Below the pieces are notes generated by a model, which searched no databases, was not told the origin of the DNA, and saw only the letters and a program-made list of their open reading frames with translations. From Purshia tridentata (taxonomy: Eukaryota > Streptophyta > Magnoliopsida > Rosales > Rosaceae): a stretch of DNA of 64,000 nt. Shown here in pieces: positions 11,081 to 22,591 of this stretch. Position 1 is the stretch's first letter, and each line of letters opens with the position of its first letter. Position numbers and translations under genes: made by a program. The stretch covers positions 1 to 64,000 of the forward strand of contig QANT01004580.1 of NCBI GenBank assembly GCA_003254885.1, given 5' to 3'.

Positions 11081-11818
11081 GATGCTCTAATCAATTAGAA
11101 AAGAAATTAAGTACTAATTAACTACTAAAGTTCTAGCTGTATGTTAAGATATATTGCTTGTGTCTTTCTTTGCTTATGTTCTAGCGCTCATGTACTTGAT
11201 CTAATAAGTAGATAAACTAATTTATTTCTTCTTAAATTTTAAATAAACTGTTTGTGTTCATATCTCAATGTAACAAAAGTTAATAGGAGAAATTAAATTG
11301 TGCTTTGGCTATGTGATTTTGGAACAGCCTCTCCCTTTTATTGCACCCTCACCTTCGTTTGAAGACAGAAATCATATTTCATCCTAGGCCCAAGACTCGC
11401 CAGAAAAGCCGAAAGAAATAAAAAAGAAATAATAGAAGGACAATTGGATAAACCTGTACAACATTCTTTTTAATGCAATCAGAATTTTCTACTTGGGCCA
11501 AAAAGAAAAAACTTTTTACGATTCACTTCTATTTTGTCCCCTTGAATAAGGTACCAACATATGCGGTTCACCACCCATCATTCAATCAACCAATATATGA
11601 AGGCATTCCTCCGAATTATTATCTTGATTGTAGTTAACCTTCTTAATTAAGAACTCGAACTAAAATAGCTAGTAATGTTTGAATATTTTAATGGTGTTGA
11701 CCTTTCCAATCTTACTATAAATTGGCCACAAATTAAAAGGAATTTCATCATCCTTCCTTCCTACAAACAAAATAAAAAGAAAGAGATCAAGAAATTAATA
11801 ATATAGTGAAAACTCAAT

Positions 11819-13231
11819 ATGGGTTTGAAATTGAATATATGGGCAATTTTTTTGTTCTTTTTGTTAGCATCCATAGCTAATATTGCTCAATCCGGTGACT
11901 TTGATGTGACAAGTGCAACATATGGTGGAAAGCCTAACAGTGATATTACCCAGGTAAGAGTTAATTATGCTTATGCAATTTTGATTAAAATGGCAATATG
12001 ACATTTGTAGAATCGTTTGCTAAATTGAAATATTTTGAATTTTTGTACTGGTTTTAGGCCTTGGGGAAAGCTTGGACTGATGCATGTGCATCACCAGCAA
12101 GTAAAGTTATTGTTCCAAAAGGGACATACATGCTGAAAGAAGCAACTTTCAAAGGTCCTTGCAAGGGACCTATTGAAATTCAGGTCCAAGGCATATTGAA
12201 GGCACCTGAAGACGGCAACCAAATGAGTAAACCAGATACTTGGGTTGCTTTTCAGGACATTGACTTACTCACATTATCAGGTGGTGGAACTTTTGATGGC
12301 CAAGGAAAACTTGCTTGGAGTCAAAATGATTGCCACAAAAATACAAATTGCAAATCTATTATTGTAAGCCAATTTATTCTTACCTTTGTTTATGAACATG
12401 TATTGCAAGCTAATAAGTCAAGTCGCTTTATCAATGAACCAAATACACGGTATGACAACTTAACATTATATGCAGAATCTCAGGTTCAACTTCGTAAAAA
12501 ATTCAAAAATTCAAGATATAACTACGAAGGATAGCAAGAATTTCCATGTCAATCTTTTGGGGTGCAATAATGTCACATTCCAACGTTTCACCGTATCGGC
12601 TCCCGGAAACAGCATCAACACAGATGGAATCCACATTGGGCGTTCAACTAGGATCAGCATCATTGACACAAACATTGGAACTGGGGATGATTGTATTTCT
12701 ATCGGTGAAGGCAATAAGCAAATCACAGTGACCAATGTTAACTGTGGACCAGGGCATGGCATAAGCATTGGCAGCCTTGGAAGATATCCCAAGGAAGGAC
12801 CAGTGGAGGGAGTCTTCGTCAAGAACTGCACAATCTCAAACACAGATAATGGGATCAGAATCAAAACATGGCCTGCTTCCCCTGATGCAAGTACGGCCTC
12901 AGATATGCACTTTGAGGACATTGTAATGAACAATGTGAGATTCCCAATCCTCATAGACCAACAATATTGCCCTTATAATCAGTGCAAACATAATGTTCCA
13001 TCAAAAGTTAAGATCAGCAATGTGAGCTTTAAGAAAATTAGGGGCACAGCTACTGAACCACTTGCTGTGAAGCTTGTATGTAGTAATGGCTTGCCGTGTG
13101 ACAATGTGGAGTTGGCTGACATTGATCTCAAATACATTGGAAACAAAGGCCCTATTACCTCTCAATGCTCTAATGTCAAGCCCACAATTATTGGCGTCCC
13201 ACAAGCTCTTGCTTGTGCTACCTCTGTTTGA
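11819..13231 (+). CDS. Exopolygalacturonase (GH28, clade D, pollen type)
   Basis: Three exons, join(11819..11953, 12058..12363, 12476..13231), all GT..AG and phase 0; 398 residues, the usual length. GH28 exo-polygalacturonases remove galacturonic acid from the non-reducing end of de-esterified pectin in the wall; this clade is typically expressed in pollen. Residues 1-24 form a hydrophobic signal peptide. All four GH28 signatures are present: NTD(G) at 185-187, G-DD-C with Asp208 and Asp209, GHG with His231, and RIK at 265-267. The start ATG is followed directly by the signal peptide. It lies in duplication unit 1. Its near-identical copy at 16670 carries a nonsense codon, so this is the only intact PG in the window. 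Confidence 0.92.
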
Positions 13232-13551
13232 TGATCTAATTATGATGTAGTGCTCTGTATCTATAGATATAGTGCTTTGTTGTTATTTTTTTCTTTGATA
13301 CCTCATGTGTATGATCAAAGAAGTAGAAAGCACTAATTTGTATAAATAAATTGTTCGTGTTCATTTCCATGTGAATAAGAATTAATAAGGAACATTTTGT
13401 AAAGTATGTGTTTAGAGTTTGGTTGTGTGACTTTGGAATGTAAATTCTGGGAAACTTGTTATTTTCTCCTAGTTTAAATAGGTAAGGTATATTTATTTGT
13501 CATGAGAACAAGAAAGTTATGCAAGGCACAGTATCAGACCCAACTATATAA

Positions 13552-13843
13552 GGGCCCGTTTGGTGGTGCTTTTAGAATTGTCAAAAACGCTTTTACTAAT
13601 TTGAAAGCGCTTTTGGTAGCGTTTGGCAAAAATGTATATAAGTGCTTTTGGATTATAAAAGAGCTTTTAAGGGGTTTTTTGAGAAGCACTCGACAAGTGC
13701 TTTCATCAAGAAGCACTTTAAGTACTTTTGCATAAACTACTTTAAATTTTTGTAAAAAGTTGTATGTGCTTCTTTGTAGAAGCGCTTCTAGCAAAAACGC
13801 TACTAAATAAAAGCACTTCTAAGAAGCAGTGCCAAACAGGCCC
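13552..13843. mobile_element. Tourist-like (PIF/Harbinger) MITE, 292 bp
   Basis: Terminal inverted repeats GGGCCCGTTTGG and CCAAACAGGCCC, flanked by TAA target-site duplications at 13549-13551 and 13844-13846. The paralogous site near 18400 in duplication unit 2 is empty and reads straight through one TAA, which confirms the insertion and its boundaries. TIR sequence and TAA duplication fit PIF/Harbinger. It encodes nothing. Confidence 0.9.
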
Positions 13844-13920
13844 TAAATATACTTCCCCCGATCAAACTTAAAAGCGGCTGTCAACAACACCCTCACCATT
13901 GTCATATATATATATATATA

Positions 13921-14518
13921 CAGTAAGGCTCCATTGTGGGATTCCTATAAACTTATAATTTGTGGGATCCCTTTGTGGGGCCACACGAGTTGTTTTGTAT
14001 CGATTCAAACTGTTCATTTTTTATATTTTCATTGATTGATCATCCTTGCAAAAAATTAGCCAAATCGGAAATCATTTGCCTATCTAACTTTGATCAAACA
14101 AATGGACATATATATACATTAAGGCTTCATTGTGGGATTCCCAAAAACTTCTAATTTGTGGGATCCCCCTTGTGGGGCCCACACGAGTCGTTTTATATCG
14201 ATTCAAACCGTTCATTTTTTACATCTTCATTAATTGATCATCTCTGTAAAAAATTAGCCAAATCGGAAATCATTTGCCTATCTAACTTTGATCAAACAAA
14301 TGGACGAGCCAAATATTTTCAAGGAAACCATCCATTTATTTGATCAAAGTTAGATAGGCAAATGATTTCCGATTTGGCTAATTTTTTGCAGAGATGATCA
14401 ATCAATGAAAATGTAAAAAATGAACGATTCGGATTGATACAAAACAACTTGTGTGGGCCCCACAAGGGGGATCCCACAAATTAGAAGTTTGTAAAAATCC
14501 CACAATGGAGCCTTGCTG
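13921..14518. mobile_element. Foldback element with three arms (left, left, inverted right)
   Basis: Ends read CAGTAAGGCTCCATTGTGGG and, inverted, CAATGGAGCCTTGCTG. The arms are about 190 bp: left arm 13921-14107, a second left arm in the same orientation 14119-14310, and an inverted right arm about 14330-14518. The host sequence on either side is AT dinucleotide repeat, so target duplications cannot be read. Duplication unit 2 (near 18455) lacks it. Related elements are at 44421-45031 and, decayed, at 29548-29810. The superfamily was not recognised. No coding capacity. Confidence 0.8.
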
Positions 14519-15251
14519 TATATATATATCCATCAATAATAATTGCTTTCACTAACCCATGTGTTGGATTGGATTTTGAGTGCTTGTTTCAATTCTAACC
14601 ATATGTGTGTTATAAAATTAAGACTTAAGAATTTAATGTTTGGATCATTGGATGTCACTCCAGTCACTACCCAAACAATATAAGAAGTGAACTTTTATAA
14701 CTTAACCATCAACTACATCCAGTAGCAACAATATCAACCATCTAAATACGAATTATTCCATAACAATTGGTCTAAACACAACAATTTAAATCTAGCCAAT
14801 GCGTGCGTCGCATTATACAAATACTAGAATTAAAAAGGAAACCTAAAATAAAAAAACCACTAGCTAAATACTTTATATGCTAATATGTTTGGCAACATAT
14901 GATAAAGTTTACTTATTTGATTTACAAGATGCCAATGTTGAAAAATATGATACTCGAGTCGAAACCTTTCCAAGGAGCCGGCCTTTGATTTTCATCTCAT
15001 CATCATGAAACTTTTAGTAAGGAAAAATATATAATCTTGTCTCAAATTCCCTTAAATAATTGTAATTACACAATCATTGCCTCGTGATCTTCATCTATAA
15101 TTTTGTCTTGTTAGTTGGTGCCTCCATATCTACATATTGAACATGCTTGTGTCTCCAGTACTAACATATACACTTTGATTCTTCATCTACAAAAATCTTG
15201 TAGCACTATCTCATTGCCTACGATATATACTCAAAATCAAAATCTAAGACA

Positions 15252-15783
15252 TGGGTTTAACGTAGAGGCTAATAACAAGCCTCATGCCTTTGGCCCTCTC
15301 CAATTACTTCTCAATCACATACCAAAATACCCAACTTTGGATTCTACGGGGTACAGGCTATGGAAAGAAGAAACTGAGTGCGTTCAATGGCTAGACTATG
15401 AGGCCCCAAATTCAGTTGTGCAAGTGAATTTTGGGAGCATAGTGGTCATGACACCACAACAGCTTGTTGAGTTTGGATGGGGACTCGCAAATACCAAGCT
15501 TAACTTCTTGTGGGTTATTAGGCCTGATTTGGTCGTTGGCGAATCTGCAATTTTGCCACCAGATTTTGAAACCGAGCTAGAATAAGGAAGGTCTGATAGC
15601 GATCAGAAGAGAGACGAAGTAGAGAAGCTTATCAGAGAGTTAATGGAGGAAGAGAAGGGTAAGAGAATGAAAAATAAGGTCATGGAGTGGAAGAAACTTG
15701 CTGAAGAAGCCACTGCTCCACATGGTTCTTCACCCACAAACATAGACAATCTAGTGAATCAAATGGTTTTAAGAAAATGCTAG
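15252..15783 (+). pseudogene. UGT85 pseudogene with internal deletions
   Basis: The start region (ATG at 15252, then ..NNKPHA) joins directly to exon 2 sequence equivalent to the GPLQLLLNH segment, skipping most of exon 1, the intron and early exon 2. The readable exon 2 part runs to ILPPDFETE (about 15582). A second deletion removes the entire PSPG donor box, and the last 55 residues follow (RRDEVEKL... to ..NQMVLRKC, stop about 15781-15783). The ATG is also out of frame with what follows. The upstream flank matches 6010-6520 and the downstream flank matches 8757-8805, so it descends from duplication of the locus holding the remnant at 6540 and copy A. Confidence 0.85.
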
Positions 15784-15883
15784 CTACATGTATGTTATAT
15801 ATATCCCATATATAATTATTTATATATCCCATATATAATTATTTATATATATGCGCTTTAGTCCTTTCCAACACATCTGAATG

Positions 15884-15953
15884 CTCTAATGTCAAACCCA
15901 CGATTATTGACATCCCAAATACTCTTGCTTGTGCTACCTCTCTGCTTAATTGA
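15884..15953 (+). pseudogene. C-terminal scrap of an exopolygalacturonase pseudogene
   Basis: The last 23 codons of a PG (SECSNVKPTI...LACATSLLN then stop), homologous to about 10998-11080. They are joined directly to the 3' flank of a UGT pseudogene by a deletion. The downstream 700 bp then follows 11080-11800 colinearly. Confidence 0.8.
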
Positions 15954-16669
15954 TGCTCTAATTAATTAGAAAAGAAAGTACGAATTAACTACTAAAGTTC
16001 TAGCTGTATGTGTCTTTCTTTGCTTATGTTCTACCTCATGAACTTGATCTAAAGTACAAATTACTAATTTATTTATTCTTAAAATTTTAAATAAACTGGT
16101 TCATATCTCAATGTAACAAACATTAATAGGAGAAATTAAATTGTGTTTTTTTGGCTATGTGATTTTGGAACAGCCACCTTTTATTGCTCAACTTTTGTTT
16201 GAAGACATAAATCATATTTCATTCATTCGAGGCCCAAGCCACGCCAGAAAAGTCGAAAAACATAAAAAAGAATTAATAGAAGGAGAATTGGATAAACTTG
16301 TATAACATTCTTTTTAAGGCAATCAAAATTTTCTACTTGGGCAAAAAGAAAAAACTTTTTACGATTCACTTCTATTTTGTTCCTTTGAATAATGTACCAT
16401 CTACAGATGCGGTTCACCACCAATCATTCAATCTACCAATATATGAAGGCGCGCCTCCGAATTATTATCATTGATTGTAGTTTACCTTCTTAATTAAGCA
16501 CTCGAACTAAAATAGTTAATAATGTTTGAATATTTTAATGGTGTTGACCTTTCCAATCCTACTATAAATTGGCCACAAATTAAAAGAAATTTCATCATCC
16601 TTCCTACACATAAAAACAAAAGAAAGAGATCAAGAAATTAATAATACAATAATATAGTGAAAACTCAAT

Positions 16670-18082
16670 ATGGGTTTGAAATTGAATATATGGGCAGTTT
16701 TTTTGTTCTTTTTGTTAGCATCCATAGCTAATATTGCTTAATCCGGTGACTTTGATGTGACAAGTGCAACATATGGTGGAAAGCCCAACAGTGATATTAC
16801 TCAGGTAAGAGTTAATTATGCTTATGCTATGTTGATTAAAATGGCAATATGATATTTGTAAAATCATTTGCTAAATTGAATATTTTGAATTTTTGTACTG
16901 GTTTTAGGCCTTGGGGAAGGCTTGGACTGATGCATGTGCATCACCAGCAAGTAAAGTTATTGTTCCAAAGGGGACATACATTTTGAAAGAAGCAACTTTT
17001 AAAGGTCCTTGCAAGGGACCTATTGAAATTCAGGTCCAAGGCATATTGAAGGCACCTGAAGACGGCAACCAAATGAGTAAACCAGATACTTGGGTTGCTT
17101 TTCAGGACATTAACTTGCTCACATTATCAGGTGGTGGAACTTTTGATGGCCAAGGAAAACTTGCTTGGAGTCAAAATGATTGCCACAAGAATATAAATTG
17201 CAAATCTATTATTGTAAGCCAATTTAATCTTACCCTTTGTTTATGAACATGTATTGCAAGCTAATGTGTCAAGTCGCTTCATCAATGAACCAAATACACA
17301 GTCTGACAACCTAACATTATATGCAGAATCTCCGGTTCAACTTCGTAAAAAATTCAAAAATTCAGGACATAACTACAAAGGACAGCAAGAATTTCCATGT
17401 CAATCTTTTGGGGTGCAACAATGTCACATTCCAACGTTTCACCGTATCAGCTCCCGGAAACAGCATCAACACAGATGGAATCCACATTGGGCGTTCAACT
17501 GGGATCAGCATCATTGACACAAACATTGGAACTGGGGATGATTGTATTTCTATTGGTGAAGGCAATAAGCAAATCACAGTGACCAATGTTAACTGTGGAC
17601 CAGGGCATGGCATAAGCATTGGAAGCCTTGGAAGATATCCCAAGGAAGGACCAGTGGAGGGAGTCTTTGTCAAGAATTGCACAATCTCAAACACAGACAA
17701 TGGGATCAGAATCAAAACATGGCCTGCCTCCCCTGATGCAAGTACAGCCTCAGATATGCACTTTGAGGACATTGTAATGAACAATGTCAGATTCCCAATC
17801 CTTATAGACCAACAATATTGCCCATATAATCAGTGCAAACAGAATGTTCCATCAAAAGTTAAGATCAGTAATGTGAGCTTCAAGAAAATTAGGGGCACAG
17901 CTACTGAACCACTTGCTGTGAAGCTTGTATGCAGTAATGGCTTGCCTTGTGACAATGTGGAGTTGATTGACATTGATCTCAAATACATTGGAAACAAAGG
18001 CCCTATTACCTCTCAATGCTCTAATGTCAAGCCCACAATTACTGGCGTCCCACAAGCTCTTGCTTGTGCTACCTCTGCTTGA
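16670..18082 (+). pseudogene. Exopolygalacturonase copy 2, one nonsense codon in the signal peptide
   Basis: Same structure as 11819-13231: exons 16670..16804, 16908..17213 and 17327..18082, with identical exon lengths (135, 306 and 756 nt) and all splice sites kept. The catalytic motifs NTDG, GDDC, GHG and RIK are intact. Codon 24, CAA in the intact copy, is TAA here (16739-16741), at the end of the signal peptide, so a secreted enzyme cannot be made from the normal start. No other lesion was seen. With so little other damage the loss must be recent, unless the stop is an assembly error. The promoter region is also nearly identical to copy 1. Confidence 0.88.
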
Positions 18083-18737
18083 TGATCTAATTAAGGTGTA
18101 GTGCTTTGTATCTATAGATATAGTGCTTTGTTGTTATTTTTTTCTTTGATACCTCATGTGTATGATCAAAGAAGTAGAAAGCACTAATTTGTATAAATAA
18201 ATTATGTGTTCATATCTCCATGTGAACAAAAACTAATAAGGGACATTTTGTAAAGTGTTTGGAGTTTGGTTGTGTGACTTTGGAATGTAAATTCTGGGAA
18301 ACTTGTTATTTTCTGCTAGTTTAAATAGGTAAGGTATATTTATTTGTCATGAGAACAGGAAAGTTAAGCAAGGCACAATATCAGACCTAACTATATAAGT
18401 ATGTTCCCCCGATCAAACTTATAAGCGGCTATCAAGACCCTCACCATTGTCATATATATCCATCAATAAGATTTGCTTTCACTAACCCATGTGTTGGATT
18501 GGATTTTAAGTGCTTGTTTCCATTCAAACCATATATATTATAAAATTAAGAATTAAGAATTTAATGTTTGGATCATTTGATGTCACTCCAGTAACTACCC
18601 AAAGTGTTATGAATCCGTTTCTTTTTTTCGTTCACACCTTAGATTTATAACAAACAACTAAGCAAAAACCAGTAGATAAGAAAATTTAAATAAGAAAATG
18701 ATCCATATAAAAAAAATAAAAATAAATGTACAAGGAT

Positions 18738-19150
18738 ATGTAACGAGTGCTGCATATGGTGGAAGGCCCAACAGTGATGTTACCCGGGTAAACTTATGCT
18801 TATGCAATTCTGATTAAAATATGAATGTGATATTCCTTGAATTCCTTGCTAACTAAATTGATTCACTTTCAATTTGTACGTACTCTGTTTAGGCCTTGGC
18901 CAAGGCTTGGACTGATGCATGCATGTGCATACAAAACCAACTTTTAGAGGTCCTTGCAAGGCTCCTATTGAGCCTTAGGTCCAAGGCACATTATAGGCTC
19001 CGGCAGACAGTAGCCAATTCAAGATACCGAAACTTGGATTGGTTTTGAGTACTTTAACATGCTCACTTTTGATGGCCAAGGAAAACTTGCTTGGAGTTAA
19101 ATAATTGCGACGAAAAATATAATTTGAAAATCTAACCATGTAAAACTTGA
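18738..19150 (+). pseudogene. Third exopolygalacturonase remnant (exons 1-2)
   Basis: Decayed pieces equivalent to the end of exon 1 (VTSAAYGGRPNSDVT, about 18738-18788) and to exon 2 (ALAKAWTDAC at about 18893, GP-IE, then FDGQGKLAWS at about 19070-19098). Several small deletions break the frame. Exon 3 was not found. Confidence 0.75.
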
Positions 19151-20838
19151 AGGAACACACTCATTCAACTTTATAAAATATACAAGAGCATTTTTGATTT
19201 AGAGTTGTGTCATTGTGTGACAACAAAAAAAGAAAGACAAAATTAATTAGCCCTATAATTAATAATCTGCATTATATGTATTAGTGCAACCACATTCCCA
19301 TGCCCAAACTCCAAGATATGGGTTCCAATTAATAAGTCAGCAGCTGATCATATATCACTTGATGGATATATTATACCATATATGGGTTTGTTAATTTGGT
19401 ATTATATATCCTTTTAGAGAATTCGAAGTTTCGATGGATTTGGCTGGACACACTTTGGTTGTATATAATTCAATGGAAAAGACATAGGATTCTTCATATG
19501 TAAATACAAAATAATGAATCATATATAATTGTAACCTCTAATGAAATTTAGCACGTTGCATAACCAAACACCAAACTCCATGAGGCTCTCATATATCACT
19601 TGATTTAATCATAACACAGAATTTGCTATAATTCAAACACAATACACACACATACATACATATAAAAGCTTCCATTGAGGGATTCCTTAGAAATACATTG
19701 TGGAAGCAAAATAAAAAGCCAAAAAATCTTGCAGATCGAGTAAAGAGTAAAACTCACAAATGCTGGTTTCAAATTTTCCATGGATATATTGATTTGTCTT
19801 TTCCACAAATCACAGGGGTAGTCAGTAAGAGGGTAAGTGGCTCTATGTTTTGCCTGACATTGATTCCAAGTTATTATGTCTGTTTGTTAATTTTTTTTAT
19901 TAGAACACAAGATAGATTTGTTTGGTCACATGAGGCATCTCTCAGGCAGAGACAAAGGAAAGAGACTCAGTGCTGCAAAGATTGAGGTGAAGGGTAAGAG
20001 CTCTTTGCTCATTCAAGAGTGACTAAAAAAAATTTAGGGCCTCCGATGAATCAGAGGACATTTCAAGTCAGAAGCTTTTTGTGGACTGCCAATACATCAG
20101 TGAGACTTTTGGGATGGTCCGGAAGAAGAGATCGAAATGATTCAGGTACAATATTACTTCAAGTTCTTGTTTATCTGATTTGAATGAATCTATATCTGTT
20201 GCATAAAATGAGCAAGAAATAGGGAAGGTGGCTATTTGCTTGATGATGCTCTCCAGAGGTGGGAGTAACTGGGTTTCCAGATAAAAATTCTATGTCTTAA
20301 GAGGTTAATCACCAGTTCAAAAGAAGAGACTTATGGACAATGAGAGTGGCATTTATGTTTGTCATCATGCTGGGTCTTCCAAGATCAGTTAGCTGCTTGC
20401 GAACAAAAATTCAAAAACCAACATTTTAATATGTGCCACAAGACAACAGAGAAAATACAATTCTTTATAATTTACAAAACCCAATACAGTAAGAGCCAAA
20501 GCAACATCTAACTATATCTATAGGACCTGGATTCTCTGCCAGGCAATCTCTACCAAGCAATGTGCCAGAACTTTCATCCTATCCCTTCAATGATATTATA
20601 TGGGTGAGACATTGCCACATACTTAAGAATCAAGATTTTCAACATGTACCACATATATGCAGAAGAGAATTCGACTTGGACTTGTGTAGAAAAGTAAAAT
20701 AAGACAGAACTGGTAGAAAGCATCTAATTAACGGAAAAGAACGTCATAAATTTGCATATATGCATACATATCACATAAAAATACATTTAACCTTTAAATC
20801 TTAAGCTAAGTTCACGTAAGTTACTACAGACAAACGAT
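19151..20838. other. No recognised gene; promoter region of UGT copy B at its right end
   Basis: About 1.7 kb without a supportable gene. From about 20620 the sequence matches the regions upstream of UGT copies C and D (same order of blocks ending with GGTAGAAAGCATCTAAT), marking the start of the 2.7-kb tandem repeat. Short open stretches around 19700-20100 look like neither a known family nor a repeat I recognise. Confidence 0.4.
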
Positions 20839-20839
20839 C

Positions 20840-20847
20840 TATAAATA
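20840..20847 (+). promoter_or_regulatory. TATA box, UGT85 copy B
   Basis: TATAAATA, 55 bp upstream of the ATG at 20903. Confidence 0.55.
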
Positions 20848-20902
20848 ATCTACTATATTAGTTGTGCAAATGCAAACATATTGCATACCCAAAATCCAAG
20901 AC

Positions 20903-22591
20903 ATGGCTTCCATTGTAGAAGCTAATAAGCCTCATGCTGTTTGCATTCCAGCTCCAGCTCAAAGCCACATAAAGGCAATGCTCAAATTTGCAAAGCTCCT
21001 CCACCATAAAGGCTTCCATATAACCTTTGTGAACACTGAGTTCAACCACAAGCGCTTTCTTAGATCTCTAGGCCCCAACTCCCTCGATGGCTTTCCCAAT
21101 TTTCGGTTCGAATCCATCCCAGATGGCCTTCCAGATTCAGATGAAAATGCCACCCAAGATGTCACTTGGATTTCTGATGCCGTCCGAAAAAACTACTTCT
21201 TGCCTCCATTTCGTGACCTCCTGGTAAAACTCAACCGTGCGGCGACAACTTCTCCATTGGGCAATACAAATCCTCCGGTGAGTTGCATAGTTTCAGATGG
21301 TTTCATGTCGATCTTCACCGTCACAGCTGCTCGAGAAATTGGAGCCCCCATCGCACTGCTCTACACTGTTGCTGCATGCACCGTTATGGCGTTTAAACAG
21401 TTTCGGGCTTTACTTGAAAAAGGACTTGCACCACTCAAAGGTACACGGATCATGTGAAGGACTAGACACCAATTATTATTATTATATATATACATATATA
21501 TTGTACTTTCCAAATTACAGTTTCTCAATATTTATTCCTCATGTGAACTACTTTGCTAATTAAACTATTACTTAGAAGAATTAATTATTATTTGCTTAAT
21601 TTTGTTATTATTTCTTTATTTTAATATATATATTACTAATTGGATACTTTTGCATGTAGATGAGAGTTGTTTGACAAATGGATTTTTGGACACGGTCATA
21701 GATTGGATTCCGGGAATGAAAAACATTAGCCTCAAGGATCTTCCGACCTTATTTCGAACTACAGATCCCAATGACATCATGTTTAACTTCATCATGGAAA
21801 CATTTGACAGGGTTGAAGAAGCTTCAGCACTTGTTATAACAACTTTTGATGTGTTGGAGCCACAAGTTTTGGATGCTCTCTCAACTATGGCGCTTCCACG
21901 TGTTTACACCGTTGGCCCTCTTCAGCTACTTATCGATCATACTTCACAAAACCCAGCTTTGAATTCTATAGGGTACAGTTTGTGGAAAGAAGAAACTGAG
22001 TGTCTACAATGGCTAGACTGTAAGCCCCCAAATTCAGTTGTTTATATCAATTTTGGGAGCATAACGGTCATGACACCACAACAGCTTGTTGAGTTTGGTT
22101 GGGGACTTGCAAATACCAAGCTTCCTTTCTTTTGGGTTATTAGGCCTGATTTGGTTGTTGGGGAATCATCAATTTTGCCACATGATTTTGAAACCGAGAC
22201 TAAAGAAAGAGGTCTAATAGCGAGTTGGTGCCCACAAGAGCAAGTCCTTAACCATCCTTCGGTTGGTGGTTTTTTAACTCACAGTGGGTGGAATTCAACC
22301 ATTGAGAGTTTGACAGCTGGAGTTCCTATGATCTGTTGGCCATTCTTTGGTGATCAGCAAACCAACTGCTACTATACTTGCAATGATTGGGGGATTGGCA
22401 TGGAGATTAACAATGATGTCAAGAGAGACCAAGTGGAGGAGGTTGTGTTAGAGTTAATGGAGGGAGAGAAGGGTAAGAAAATGAAAACTAAGGTCATGGA
22501 GTGGAAGAAACTAGCTGAAGAAGCCACTGCTCCGCATGGTTCTTCATCCAAAAACGTAGACAATCTAGTGAATCAAGTGCTATTAAGCTAG
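20903..22591 (+). CDS. UDP-glycosyltransferase, UGT85 family (copy B)
   Basis: Two exons, join(20903..21440, 21660..22591); 489 residues. The start was placed at MASIVEANKPHAV, in line with the other copies; an in-frame ATG 39 bp upstream lies within the likely leader. Same cytosolic UDP-sugar transferase role as copy A. The catalytic His is in QSHIK and the Asp in SDGFMS. The PSPG box runs from WCPQEQ to FFGDQ but reads HSGWNS in place of HCGWNS, and MICWPFFGDQ where others have [10 protein letters not shown]. It is the only undamaged member of the B/C/D tandem array. It carries the same promoter block as C and D. Acceptor unknown. Confidence 0.9.

Larger units (their letters stand above)
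6010..14685. repeat. Tandem segmental duplication, unit 1 (UGT85 plus PG)
   Basis: Matches unit 2 (14686-18605) piecewise and in the same order: 6010-6520 with 14686-15222; the 3' end of the UGT with 15600-15860; 10998-11800 with 15884-16660; the PG gene with 16670-18082; and its 3' flank with 18083-18605. The head-to-tail join is at about 14685/14686, where the end of the PG flank meets the start of the UGT flank. Unit 1 keeps an intact UGT, a transporter scrap, a PG scrap and an intact PG, and later gained two MITE-type insertions. Confidence 0.8.
14686..18605. repeat. Tandem segmental duplication, unit 2 (collapsed)
   Basis: Second copy of the block at 6010-14685, reduced to 3.9 kb. The UGT has lost most of exon 1 and part of exon 2. 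The stretch equivalent to about 8806-10997 is missing, so the UGT 3' flank joins the PG pseudogene tail at about 15884. The PG gene and its flank remain. Confidence 0.8.

Noticed and set aside
12511-12954. 147-codon minus-strand frame opposite the PG gene (also 17362-17784)
   Set aside because: An antisense shadow; it recurs opposite the duplicate PG only because the coding strand is conserved.
19660-19700. Possible fourth foldback arm (GCTTCCATTGAGGGATTCC)
   Set aside because: Only about 19 bases resemble the arm end and the following sequence does not match.
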